From assembly GCF_900106695.1 (NCBI RefSeq), contig NZ_FNMZ01000002.1, positions 372,001 to 436,000 on the forward strand: a stretch of 64,000 nt of DNA. The letters run 5' to 3'. Position numbers and translations under genes: made by a program. Under the pieces are notes generated by a model that was not told where the DNA came from, did not search any database, and saw only the letters and a program-made list of their open reading frames with translations. Source of the stretch: Albimonas donghaensis. GTDB taxonomy: Bacteria; Pseudomonadota; Alphaproteobacteria; Rhodobacterales; Rhodobacteraceae. Positions 50,301 through 58,574 of this stretch are shown piece after piece; within the stretch, counting starts at the first letter, position 1, and each line of letters opens with the position of its first letter.

Positions 50301-51155
50301 ATGATCGTCATCACCGCCGCCGCCGGCCAGCTCGGCCGCCTCGTGCTCGACGCGCTGATCGCCCGCGGCGTCCCCGCCGAAGAGATCGTCGCCGGCGTCC
50401 GCTTCCCCGACAGGGCCACCGATCTCGCCGCGAAAGGCGTGCGGCTGCGCGAGGCCGACTATGACCGCCCCGAGACGCTGACGGCGGCCTTCGAGGGCGC
50501 GGACAGGCTGCTGCTGATCTCCTCGCCCGACATCGGCCGCCGCGCCCCCCAGCACCAGGCGGCGATCGACGCGGCCCGGGCGGCGGGGGTGGGGCTGGTC
50601 GCCTACACCTCGATCCTCAACGCCCCGACCTCCCCCCTCATGCTGGCCGAGGAGCATCGCGCGACCGAGGCCGCCCTGGCCGCGTCCGGCCTGCCCCATA
50701 TCCTGCTGCGCAACGGCTGGTATGCGGAGAACCTCGTCCCCGCCATCGCCGCGGCGCCGGGGCTGGGCGCGATCTTCGGGGCGGCCGGGACCGGGCGCAT
50801 CGCCCCCGCGGCCCGCGCCGACTACGCCGAGGCCGCGGCGGCGGCGCTGATCGGCGGCGAGCCCGGCCGCGCGCATGAACTGGCCGGCGCGCCAGGCTTC
50901 GACATGGCCGGGCTGGCGGCGCAGGTGGCGGAGGTCTCGGGCCAGCCGGTGGTCTACACCGACCTGCCCCAGGCCGACTACGCCGCGGCGCTGGAGGCCA
51001 ACGGCCTGCCCGGTCCGCTCGCGGCGATGCTGGCCGACAGCGACGCGGGGGCTGCGAAGGGCGGGCTCGACGGTCCGGGCGCCCCGCTGGAGGCGTTGAT
51101 CGGCCGGCCCGCCACGCCGATGTCGGTCACCATCCGCGCGGCGCTGGGCGTCTGA
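50301..51155 (+). CDS. NmrA-like/QorB-type NAD(P)H:quinone oxidoreductase
   Basis: 284 residues, AGGAG before the ATG. Atypical SDR of the NmrA class: nucleotide loop ITAAAGQLGRLV near residue 4 (a G-x-x-G-x-x-G form), then YTSILNAP and RNGWYAENLVPA, which match E. coli QorB (YtfG). It reduces quinones with NAD(P)H. Its control by the divergent HxlR regulator suggests quinone or thiol stress. Good agreement in length. Confidence 0.9.
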   Translation: MIVITAAAGQLGRLVLDALIARGVPAEEIVAGVRFPDRATDLAAKGVRLREADYDRPETLTAAFEGADRLLLISSPDIGRRAPQHQAAIDAARAAGVGLVAYTSILNAPTSPLMLAEEHRATEAALAASGLPHILLRNGWYAENLVPAIAAAPGLGAIFGAAGTGRIAPAARADYAEAAAAALIGGEPGRAHELAGAPGFDMAGLAAQVAEVSGQPVVYTDLPQADYAAALEANGLPGPLAAMLADSDAGAAKGGLDGPGAPLEALIGRPATPMSVTIRAALGV

Positions 51156-51183
51156 GGCCGGGCCGAAGGCGCCTCCCGTCCGG

Positions 51184-52359
51184 TCAGGACGACCGGGCGG
51201 GGCGCTTCGGGGCGCCGGGCGCGCGGGCGGGGGCGAGCCGGGTGCCGCCGTCGGGCCGCACCATCGGTCCCTGCGCGGCGCCCGCCACCGCAACCGGATC
51301 GGCGGCGGGGGCGACCTGCGCGGCGGCGGCCTCGATCCGCTTGGCCGAAGCGGCGTTGAGGCTGGCCTGGGTGACCCCGTCGCCCAGATCGGCGGCGGCG
51401 GCGTCGGCGGCGGTTTCGATGGCGGCCGGGGCCTCGGCGTCGCCGACAGCCACATCGCCGGTGTCCTCGGCGCCCTCGACCCCCAGCCTGGTCGTCACGG
51501 CCTCGACCGGCGACGGCCCGGTTCCCGCCGCGGCGAACACCGTGCCCGACGCCTCACGCGAGGTGCGCGGCCGCGGCGCCGGGGCGCCCCCGGGACGCGG
51601 CGAGGCCATCGGCGCCGCCAGCGGCGCGGCGGCGGCCACCTGCAGTTCGTCCTCCGCCGGCAGCTCGCCATTGCCCTGCTTGAGCGCGGTGACCACCCGC
51701 GCGAGGTAAGCCAGCTTCAGCCCGTCGCGCATGTCCGTCGTCTCGAACACCCCCAGCGAGGCGATGACCGCGCGGCGGTTGACCTCGGTGAAGGCCCGCC
51801 AGAAGCGCGCGCCGAGCACGGGCACCACCTGGTCGCCCTTGTCCTCGACCAGCACATAAAGCGTGTCGCCCGCCCGCCGGGTCTGCAGGATGCGGATCGT
51901 CTCCGGATCGCCGCCCATCCCCGCCGTGGCCTTGCCGCGGTCGGAGCGCAGATAGCGCTCGAGTTCGATGAAGCCTTCGTCGGTCAGGCCCTTGGCGAAA
52001 AGCCGGGTCTCCCCGATGGAGAGCGAGACCAGCCCGTCCACCATCGCCTCACGCGAGGCGGGGGTCGCGGGATCGCGGGCCGAGGCGGCGAGCACGCAGT
52101 CCTCGATCAGCGCGAAGGCCGCGGCGCCGCCGGGGCGGATGCTTTCGGGATCGACGCAGAAGCCCTGCGGCGGGGTCAGGCGGACCACGCGCCCCCCCGC
52201 CGTCACCGAGGGGCCGAGCGGCGTCGCGCCCGAGACCGCGCCCGGCGGCGGCAGGCAGCCGGGCAGCGCGGCGAGGCAGCCGAGCCCGGCGAGCGCGAGG
52301 GCCGCGCGGCGCAGAAGGGGGGGCGTCCGAAGGCGGGAGGTCTGAAGTCGCAGGGTCAC
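51184..52359 (-). CDS. Predicted lipoprotein of unknown function
   Basis: 391 residues from a GTG at 52359. The signal sequence ends in a lipobox (LAALPGC, Cys near residue 34), so it is lipid-anchored. A folded part (residues ~55-230: TPPQGFCVDPESIRPGGAAAF, TLYVLVEDKGDQVVP and FWRAFTEVNRR) is followed by ~160 residues rich in Ala/Pro. No family recognised. Its stop is close to the convergent QorB-like stop (28 bases). Confidence 0.82.
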   Translation of the reverse strand: MTLRLQTSRLRTPPLLRRAALALAGLGCLAALPGCLPPPGAVSGATPLGPSVTAGGRVVRLTPPQGFCVDPESIRPGGAAAFALIEDCVLAASARDPATPASREAMVDGLVSLSIGETRLFAKGLTDEGFIELERYLRSDRGKATAGMGGDPETIRILQTRRAGDTLYVLVEDKGDQVVPVLGARFWRAFTEVNRRAVIASLGVFETTDMRDGLKLAYLARVVTALKQGNGELPAEDELQVAAAAPLAAPMASPRPGGAPAPRPRTSREASGTVFAAAGTGPSPVEAVTTRLGVEGAEDTGDVAVGDAEAPAAIETAADAAAADLGDGVTQASLNAASAKRIEAAAAQVAPAADPVAVAGAAQGPMVRPDGGTRLAPARAPGAPKRPARSS

Positions 52360-52928
52360 GTCTCCGTCCCGATCAACGGCCGCGCGGCGCGCAGGCGGCG
52401 CCGGGCAGGCGGCGGCGGTCCCTGCGGAGCGCCCAGCGCAGGCAGGGCTCGGGGGTCTTTCGATTGGTCTCGACGGTCATCAATTCGATCTGGCTGAGGC
52501 GTCGCGAACCGGGGGGCGCGAAGAGGCTCGGTTTCCTCCCGGCGGACGGCGGACCCGTCCCTTGTCAGTCCGTCGACGATACGCGGCGGACGGCGGCTAG
52601 GAAAGGGTGCGAAGGCGTCGCGGGGAACCGGCGCCCCCCGCCCCGGCGCCGCGTTGCGTCAGCCGGGAGCCGCGGCCAGGATCGCCGCGACGGCATGGGC
52701 GAGACCTCCGGGCCGGGAGGAGAATCGGCCCGCCCCGACCTCCCGCAGGACGTGCGCGGCCGGCGCCGAGGCGCCCCCCGCCGGGCCGAAAGCGTTCCGC
52801 GCACGATCTCTTCAGGGAATTTCAGCCGGAACGCCACGACTTGTGAACCATTAATGAACCAATCGGGTGGACCTTGGAAGCCCGCGGCCCTAGCATCAGG
52901 CCGCCCATACTCGCGCCGGCAGGAGCCC
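52360..52928. other. 569-base intergenic region before the CPBP protease gene
   Basis: The CPBP frame stays open through this stretch up to about 52464, but the extra ~155 residues are Arg/Pro-rich, without conservation-like pattern, and no ribosome site supports that start, so I leave it noncoding. The last 90 bases are AT-richer and contain the direct repeat TGAACCA at 52844 and 52855 (TTAA between), and GTGGAC with TAGCAT at 18 bases (52867-52896) as a possible promoter. Confidence 0.55.
52867..52896 (+). promoter_or_regulatory. Weak candidate promoter for the CPBP protease gene
   Basis: GTGGAC, 18 bases, TAGCAT, 32 bases before the ATG. Confidence 0.3.
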
Positions 52929-53924
52929 ATGACAGAGTTCAAGCACCCGCTGGTCGCCTTCGCCGAGCCCGCCCGCAAGGGCGCGACCACCGCGCGGACC
53001 CTGATCGGCGCGGCGCTGGTGGTGGTGCTGGTGCTGATCTTCGTGCGCATCGCCCGGCTGGGCACCGCGGAGGCGCTGGTCGGGCGCAGCGGGGATGAGC
53101 TGGTCGCGCGCTCCGCCGACCTGCATTCGCCGCTGGGCGTGCTGCTGACGCTGGGCTCGTTCCTGGCGGTGTGGCCGGCGCTGTGGCTGGTGCTGCCGCT
53201 GGTTCACAAGCGCAAGGCCAACACCCTGTTCGGCCCGGACGGCAAGATGAAATGGCGGCATTTCCGGCTGGGCATGTCGGTGTCGCTGCTGGTCGGCGCG
53301 GTCGCCTGGGGGCCGCTGGTCTACAACCATGCCGACGAGATCCTGATCTTCCCCAACCTGCGCAGCTGGGCGATCCTCGCCGCCATCGGCCTGCCGATGA
53401 TCTTCGTGCAATGCGTGGCCGAGGAGCTGATGTTCCGCGGCTACATGCTCCAGCAGTTCGCGGCGCGCTCGATGTCGGTGCTGGGCTGGTCGGTGATCCC
53501 CTCGATCCTGTTCGGACTGGCGCATCCCTCCGACGCGGGGCTGTTCTCGATGTCCTGGTATCACTTCGTCTTCGGGCTGGTGATGGCGGCGGTGACCTCG
53601 CGCACCGCCAATCTGGGCGCGGCGGCGGGCATCCATTTCGGCAACAACCTGATCAACCTGCTGCTGATCGCGCCCTCGCAGATGGTCAGCGGGCTGGCCC
53701 TGTTCGCGATCCCCAGCCAGATCGACTTCTCGGGCTCGCGCATCGCCTATCTGGTGATGATGTTCGTGGGCGCGGCGCTGTTCATGGGCTTCATGGACCT
53801 GCGCTTCATCCGCGCCTGGCAGGCCGCCAAGCGCGCGCGGCGGGAGGCGGAGCTGGCCGCCCAGGGCCCGCCCGCGCCGGGCGGCGGGGCCGGCGGAGCG
53901 CCGGAGACGCTGGCGGCGGAATAG
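52929..53924 (+). CDS. CPBP-family intramembrane metalloprotease
   Basis: 331 residues with AGGAG ahead of the ATG. Eight or so membrane segments. The glutamate-rich motif AEELMFRGYMLQ (EExxxR near residue 161), FGLAHPSDAG (His near residue 198) and the FGNN motif IHFGNNLIN (near 238) form the active site of CPBP (Rce1/CAAX-like) proteases in the inner membrane. The C-terminus is Ala/Gly/Pro-rich. Role and substrate unknown; in bacteria such proteins may process peptides. Confidence 0.93.
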   Translation: MTEFKHPLVAFAEPARKGATTARTLIGAALVVVLVLIFVRIARLGTAEALVGRSGDELVARSADLHSPLGVLLTLGSFLAVWPALWLVLPLVHKRKANTLFGPDGKMKWRHFRLGMSVSLLVGAVAWGPLVYNHADEILIFPNLRSWAILAAIGLPMIFVQCVAEELMFRGYMLQQFAARSMSVLGWSVIPSILFGLAHPSDAGLFSMSWYHFVFGLVMAAVTSRTANLGAAAGIHFGNNLINLLLIAPSQMVSGLALFAIPSQIDFSGSRIAYLVMMFVGAALFMGFMDLRFIRAWQAAKRARREAELAAQGPPAPGGGAGGAPETLAAE

Positions 53925-54014
53925 CCCGGCCCGGCGGCCCGCGCCGGGCCCGACGATCGCAAGCCCCCTTGCGGGGGGCGCCCCCCGCCGGCGAACCGGC
54001 GAGGGAACGTGTCG

Positions 54015-55721
54015 TCACCCGGCCCGTGCGGCCTCCCCCTCGGCCCGGATGGCGGAGAGCGACTTGACCGGGGTCAGCGCCTCGGGGTCCACCACGATCT
54101 CGATCAGGTAGGAGGTCTCGGAGGCCAGCGCCCTCGCCAGCGCCGGCGCGAAGTCCTCGGTTTTCGAGACCCGCTCGGCGGCCGCGCCATAGGCCTCGCC
54201 CAGCTTCACGAAGTCCGGATTGCCGAGATCGGTGGCGATGGTGCGGCCCGGATGGTGCTTTTCCTGGTGCATGCGGATGGTGCCGAACATGCCGTTGTTG
54301 ACCACGATGGCGATGACCTTGGCGCCGTATTGCGCCGCCGTCGCCATCTCCTGCGCCGTCATCAGGAAGCAGCCGTCGCCGCCCAGCACGACCGACAGCC
54401 GGTCGGGATGGGTCAGCGCCGCCGCCACCGCCGCCGGCGCCCCGTAGCCCATGGAGCCCGAGGTGGGCGCGAGCTGGGTGCGGTAGCCGCGATGCTGGCG
54501 GAAGCGGTGCAGCCAGATCGCGTAGTTGCCCGCCCCGTTGGACACGATGGCGTCGTCGGGCAGCGTCCGGTTCAGCTCGGCGATCACCTCGCCCATGTCC
54601 ATGGCGCCGATGGCGGGAACCGGCGCGCAGAAGGCTTCGTAATCGGCGCGCAGCCGCGCCACGCCGGGAACCGGGCCGGGGCGCGCGGGCAGCGCCGCGG
54701 CCGCCTCGAAGAACGCGCCCGCCCGGCAGGCGATGGCGAGGTCGGAGGCGTAGACGACGTTATGCTCCTCCGGCCCCGGATGCACGGTGACCAGCGGCAT
54801 CCGCGCGTTGGGCACGCCCAGCAGCGTGTAGCCCTGCGAGGCGATCTCGCCCAGCCGCGAGCCGACATTGATCAGCAGGTCGCAGTCCTCGGCCACGTAG
54901 TCGACCAGCTTCGGGTTGGCCCCCAGCCCGAGGGTCCCGCAGAAATGCGGGTGGCGGTTGTCCATGTAGTCCTGGCGGCGGAACGAGGTGACCACCGGCA
55001 GACCCTGCGCCTCGGCGAAGGCGGCGGCGGCGGCGGCGGTCTCGGCCGACCAGGCGCCTCCGCCGATCATCATCACCGGGTTCTTCGCGGCGGCGATCAT
55101 CTCGCCCAGCTTCGCGATGGCGGCGGGGGTCGGCGCGGCCTCGGCGATGGCGGGGACGCGGATGTCGGGGACGTCGGCGGTGTCGGACAGCGTCTCCTCG
55201 GGCAGCACCAGCACCACGGGGCCGGGGCGCCCCTCCTGCGCGACGGCCCAGGCGCGGGAGACGTATTCGGGGATGCGGGCCGCGTCCTCGATCTGGGCGA
55301 CCCACTTGGCGACCTCGCCGAACATGCGGCGGTAGTCGATTTCCTGGAAACCTTCGCGGTCGAAATGGTCCCGGGAGACCTGCCCGACGAAAAGAATCAT
55401 CGGGGTCGAATCCTGCCGCGCGGTGTGCAGTCCGTTGGAGCCGTTGGTCGCGCCCGGGCCGCGGGTCACGGCCGCAAGCCCCGGTTTTCCCGTCAATTTT
55501 CCGTAGGCCTCCGCCATGTTCACGGCGCCGCCTTCATGACGGCAAGCGACCGTTCTGATGGCGTCTTTGTGGTCGTGAAGGCCATCGAGCAGCCCCAGGA
55601 AGCTTTCCCCCGGCACGCAGAATACTAACTCTGCCTTAAGGATGCGAAGCTGATCGGCCAGAATCCGGCCTCCGTGGCGCATGTTGGCGGCGGGTGCGGG
55701 GGCGGAACCTGGCTTGGACAT
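54015..55721 (-). CDS. Thiamine-diphosphate-dependent enzyme, acetolactate-synthase-like
   Basis: 568 residues. Three-domain TPP enzyme: the N-terminal pyrimidine domain has the catalytic Glu in CRHEGGAVNMAEAYG (near residue 62), a central FAD/NAD-like domain follows, and the C-terminal PP domain holds the GDG motif VLGGDGCFLMTAQEM and NNGMFGTIRMHQ (residues ~447-480). No small regulatory subunit gene (ilvH) is adjacent, so it is probably not the anabolic acetohydroxyacid synthase; this class includes several decarboxylases/ligases of unknown substrate. Minus strand, divergent from the MddA-like gene. Confidence 0.88.
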   Translation of the reverse strand: MSKPGSAPAPAANMRHGGRILADQLRILKAELVFCVPGESFLGLLDGLHDHKDAIRTVACRHEGGAVNMAEAYGKLTGKPGLAAVTRGPGATNGSNGLHTARQDSTPMILFVGQVSRDHFDREGFQEIDYRRMFGEVAKWVAQIEDAARIPEYVSRAWAVAQEGRPGPVVLVLPEETLSDTADVPDIRVPAIAEAAPTPAAIAKLGEMIAAAKNPVMMIGGGAWSAETAAAAAAFAEAQGLPVVTSFRRQDYMDNRHPHFCGTLGLGANPKLVDYVAEDCDLLINVGSRLGEIASQGYTLLGVPNARMPLVTVHPGPEEHNVVYASDLAIACRAGAFFEAAAALPARPGPVPGVARLRADYEAFCAPVPAIGAMDMGEVIAELNRTLPDDAIVSNGAGNYAIWLHRFRQHRGYRTQLAPTSGSMGYGAPAAVAAALTHPDRLSVVLGGDGCFLMTAQEMATAAQYGAKVIAIVVNNGMFGTIRMHQEKHHPGRTIATDLGNPDFVKLGEAYGAAAERVSKTEDFAPALARALASETSYLIEIVVDPEALTPVKSLSAIRAEGEAARAG

Positions 55722-55976
55722 GGGAGAACCTCTGCGATGGGACGCGCCTACATAGCTCGACCGGATACGCCGAAGAAAGGGCGCCTCTCCGGCGCCGGAT
55801 CAACGCATTGCGGCGGGACGGGCGGAACCGCCGCCCGGGCGGGGTCTCCGGAGCTTGACGGTCCGGTCACGCTCCCGTCACGGCGAATCAGTCAGGGTCG
55901 TGACTGTAGTGGCGTCAGCGCCGGGAATAGAGTTGCGTTCCGGCCGTCCTTCTCTTGCGTCTCCGAGCGGAATCCC

Positions 55977-56948
55977 ATGATCGCCAATCTGTGCCTGCGT
56001 CTTTATTCGGTCTTCGCCCATGTCCTGGCCCTGGGGGCGATGCTCTATCTCATCGGGTTCATGGGCGACGTGCTCGTGCCCAAGACCATCGACAGCGGCG
56101 CCGCCGGGCCCGTGGCCCCGGCGATGGCGCTCGACCTGGCGCTGATGACCCTGTTCGGGGCGCAGCACTGGGGGATGCGGCGGTTCCGCGGCTGGGCCCG
56201 CGCCCTGCCCGAGGCGGCGGAGCGTCCGACCTATCTGCTCGCCACCGTGGCCGCGCTGGCGGTGATGATGGGGCTGTGGAAGCCGATCCCGCACGAGGTC
56301 TGGGCCTTTGAATCCGAGATCGCGGTCTACGGGCTCAGCCTCGCCTATTTCGCGGCCTGGGCGGTGATGCTGGGCGGCGGCCTGCGTGGTCTGCGGCCCT
56401 GCTCACTGGCGCTGAGCCCGCTGCGGGCGCGCCTGGGCCTGCGGGTGGCGACCGAGGCGTCGCGCCCCGCCCGCCGCGCCTGGTATGTGATTCCGCTGAT
56501 CACGCCGCACATGACCATCGGCCATCTGGTGTTCGCGCTGGGGCTGGCGGCGATGGTGATGCTCGCCTCGATCCTGCAGGACGACGAGGCCCGCGCCGCC
56601 GCCCTGGCCCGCGGCCGCGCCGCCGCGCGCCGGACCCGCGTGCGCAGGAACGCCGCCCGCGGTCGGCTGCGGGCGCTGGACCGCAGCGGCGCCGATGTCG
56701 ACGAGGAGCCCCTGCCGGCGGGGGTGACGGCGGGGACGACGTTCGGCCCGGACGCCGCGCCGCGGCCCGCGCTCGGCCCGATCCTCGGCGCGGCCCGTCG
56801 GGTCGTCTTCGGCCCGCTGGCCGTGCTGCGCGGGCTCGCCGCGCGCAATTTCGCCGCCCCGCACCCCCTGGCCAAGCCGGTTCGCGTCGCCGTCCCCGCC
56901 GGCGACCGGGCCGCGCGCAGGTCCGTCGACGGCATCGCCGCCGGCTGA
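55977..56948 (+). CDS. MddA/NnrU-like membrane protein with an altered core
   Basis: 323 residues. Five hydrophobic segments. The first part (MTLFGAQHWGMRRFRGWARAL, then ERPTYLLATVAAL) matches methanethiol S-methyltransferase MddA and its relatives in the ICMT superfamily. In those enzymes an Arg-His-Pro...Gly segment binds SAM; here the corresponding stretch reads RRAWYVIPLITPHMTIGHLVF, so RHP is not recognisable. A ~120-residue Arg/Ala-rich tail follows. Enzymatic activity is therefore doubtful. Membrane position is secure, function is not. Confidence 0.72.
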   Translation: MIANLCLRLYSVFAHVLALGAMLYLIGFMGDVLVPKTIDSGAAGPVAPAMALDLALMTLFGAQHWGMRRFRGWARALPEAAERPTYLLATVAALAVMMGLWKPIPHEVWAFESEIAVYGLSLAYFAAWAVMLGGGLRGLRPCSLALSPLRARLGLRVATEASRPARRAWYVIPLITPHMTIGHLVFALGLAAMVMLASILQDDEARAAALARGRAAARRTRVRRNAARGRLRALDRSGADVDEEPLPAGVTAGTTFGPDAAPRPALGPILGAARRVVFGPLAVLRGLAARNFAAPHPLAKPVRVAVPAGDRAARRSVDGIAAG

Positions 56949-57025
56949 CCCCGGCGCTTGCGTCGGCCGTCGCCGCACGCGCCGCCCGCCGGCGCGCCCC
57001 GCCGGCGCGCCGGCGTCCGCAAGGC

Positions 57026-57073
57026 CCGCAACCCGGCGGCCCCGCAACCCGGCGGCCCCGCAACACGGCGGCT
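57026..57073. repeat. 16-base tandem repeat, three copies
   Basis: CCGCAACCCGGCGGCC begins at 57026, 57042 and 57058 (third copy with two changes), in the gap before the DsbA-like gene. Noncoding. Confidence 0.8.
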
Positions 57074-57184
57074 CGGCGCTTGACGCCGCCCTCGCCCCCG
57101 CTTCAGATGCGCGGGCCTCCGCCGTCCCCCGCCGCGGCGCGGAGGACGCCAGGGCCCGGTCGGGCGAGCGGCGCGGAGAAGCCG

Positions 57185-57835
57185 ATGTCCGCCTCCCAAT
57201 CCGCCGCGCCCTCTCCCGCCTCGCCGGCTCCGGCGGTGGAGTTCTGGTTCGACTTCGCCTCCACCTATTCCCATCTCTCCGCCCAGCGGATCGAGACGGA
57301 GGCCCGGGCCCGCGACGTGGAGATCGTGTGGCGGCCGTTCCTGCTCGGCCCCATCTTCGTGGCCCAGGGATGGAAGACCTCGCCCTTCGCGATCTATCCC
57401 AACAAGGGCGCCAACATGCTGCGCGACATGCAACGGCTCGCCGCCCTGCACGGGCTGCCGCCGTTGATCGCGCCGGAGCCGTTCCCACAGAACTCCCTGC
57501 TCGCCGCCCGCACGGCGCTGGCCATCGACCCCGCGCTGATCTCCGGCTTCGGGCGCGGCGTCTACATGGCCCAGTTCGCCGAGGGCCGGGACATCTCCCG
57601 TCCCGAGACGCTGACCCCGATCCTCGACGCGCTGGGGCTGGACGCGGAGGCGACGCTGGAGGCCGCGCGCGCCGATGGCGTCAAGACCGCCCTGCGCGAC
57701 CAGACCGAGCGCGCCATGGACCTGCGCATCTACGGCGCGCCGACCTTCGTGACCTCGGACCGTGAGCTGTTCTGGGGCAATGACCGGCTGGAGCACGCGC
57801 TGGACTGGGAGATCGGAGCGGCGCCCCGGCCCTGA
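57185..57835 (+). CDS. DsbA-superfamily / 2-hydroxychromene-2-carboxylate isomerase-like protein
   Basis: 216 residues from the ATG at 57185. Thioredoxin-like fold with inserted helices. The CxxC site of DsbA is absent; the N-terminal loop is FDFASTYSHLSAQRIE, with the serine used by HCCA isomerases, and GAPTFVTS holds the cis-Pro near residue 190. Such GST-kappa-like proteins isomerise aromatic degradation intermediates with glutathione. It is followed by a GST gene, in line with a glutathione-dependent role. Substrate is unknown. Confidence 0.87.
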   Translation: MSASQSAAPSPASPAPAVEFWFDFASTYSHLSAQRIETEARARDVEIVWRPFLLGPIFVAQGWKTSPFAIYPNKGANMLRDMQRLAALHGLPPLIAPEPFPQNSLLAARTALAIDPALISGFGRGVYMAQFAEGRDISRPETLTPILDALGLDAEATLEAARADGVKTALRDQTERAMDLRIYGAPTFVTSDRELFWGNDRLEHALDWEIGAAPRP

Positions 57836-57937
57836 GCCCGACGCCGGCGCTCACGGCCCCCGCCCCCCCCTGCTTGCGCGCTGCGCCGCGGCGCCGCAAA
57901 GCTGCACGCAGTGAAGAAACCAACCGGGAGGCCGCGC

Positions 57938-58564
57938 ATGGCCACGATTCTCTACGGACGCGATCTGAGCCCCTTCGCCCGCCGCGTCGCCGTCTGGGCC
58001 GCCCTGCAGGGGGTGGCGCTGGAGCGTCGGCCGCTGATGGTCAACGGGCCGGATTTCGAGACGCTCAAGACCGTGAACCCCATGGGCCGCGTGCCGATCC
58101 TGATGACCGAGGACGGCGAGGCGCTGATCGAGACCGCCGCCATCATCGACTTCCTGGAGGAGCAGGCCCCCGCCGAGGCGAAGCTGATCCCCGTTTCCGG
58201 CGCCCCCCGGCGCGAGGTGCTGCAGATCATGGCCTACGGACACAACACGGTCGAGAAGGGCGTGGCGCTGGTCTATGAGAAGAACCGCCGCCCCGAGGAG
58301 TTCCAGTGGCCCGAATGGCGCGCGCGCCTCGAAGGCCAGATCACCGGCGGGCTGGACGAGATGGAATCCCGCGCCCCGGCGGACGGGTTCGCCGGCGGCG
58401 ACCGTCCCAATGGCGCCGACGTGTGCCTGACGCTGGCCCGCGACTTCATCCAGGCCACCAATCCCTACCTGCTGGACCAGGGCTACCCGAAGCTCACCGC
58501 GCTGGCGGCGCGCTGCAACGCCATGGCGGAATTCGGGGCCTCCAACCCCACCGCCCCGGCCTGA
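57938..58564 (+). CDS. Glutathione S-transferase family protein
   Basis: 208 residues with GGGAGG before the ATG. N-terminal thioredoxin-like domain (ATILYGRDLSPFARRVAVWA, with SPFARRV as the glutathione-site serine region, then NPMGRVPILMTEDG with cis-Pro and ETAAIIDFL) and a helical C-terminal domain. Cytosolic. Tandem with the HCCA-isomerase-like gene; substrate unknown. Confidence 0.92.
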   Translation: MATILYGRDLSPFARRVAVWAALQGVALERRPLMVNGPDFETLKTVNPMGRVPILMTEDGEALIETAAIIDFLEEQAPAEAKLIPVSGAPRREVLQIMAYGHNTVEKGVALVYEKNRRPEEFQWPEWRARLEGQITGGLDEMESRAPADGFAGGDRPNGADVCLTLARDFIQATNPYLLDQGYPKLTALAARCNAMAEFGASNPTAPA

Positions 58565-58574
58565 GGGAACTGGC

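Noticed and set aside
52464-52928. 155-residue N-terminal extension of the CPBP protease
   Set aside because: Low-complexity Arg/Pro sequence, no ribosome site; ATG at 52929 has AGGAG and starts the expected protein.
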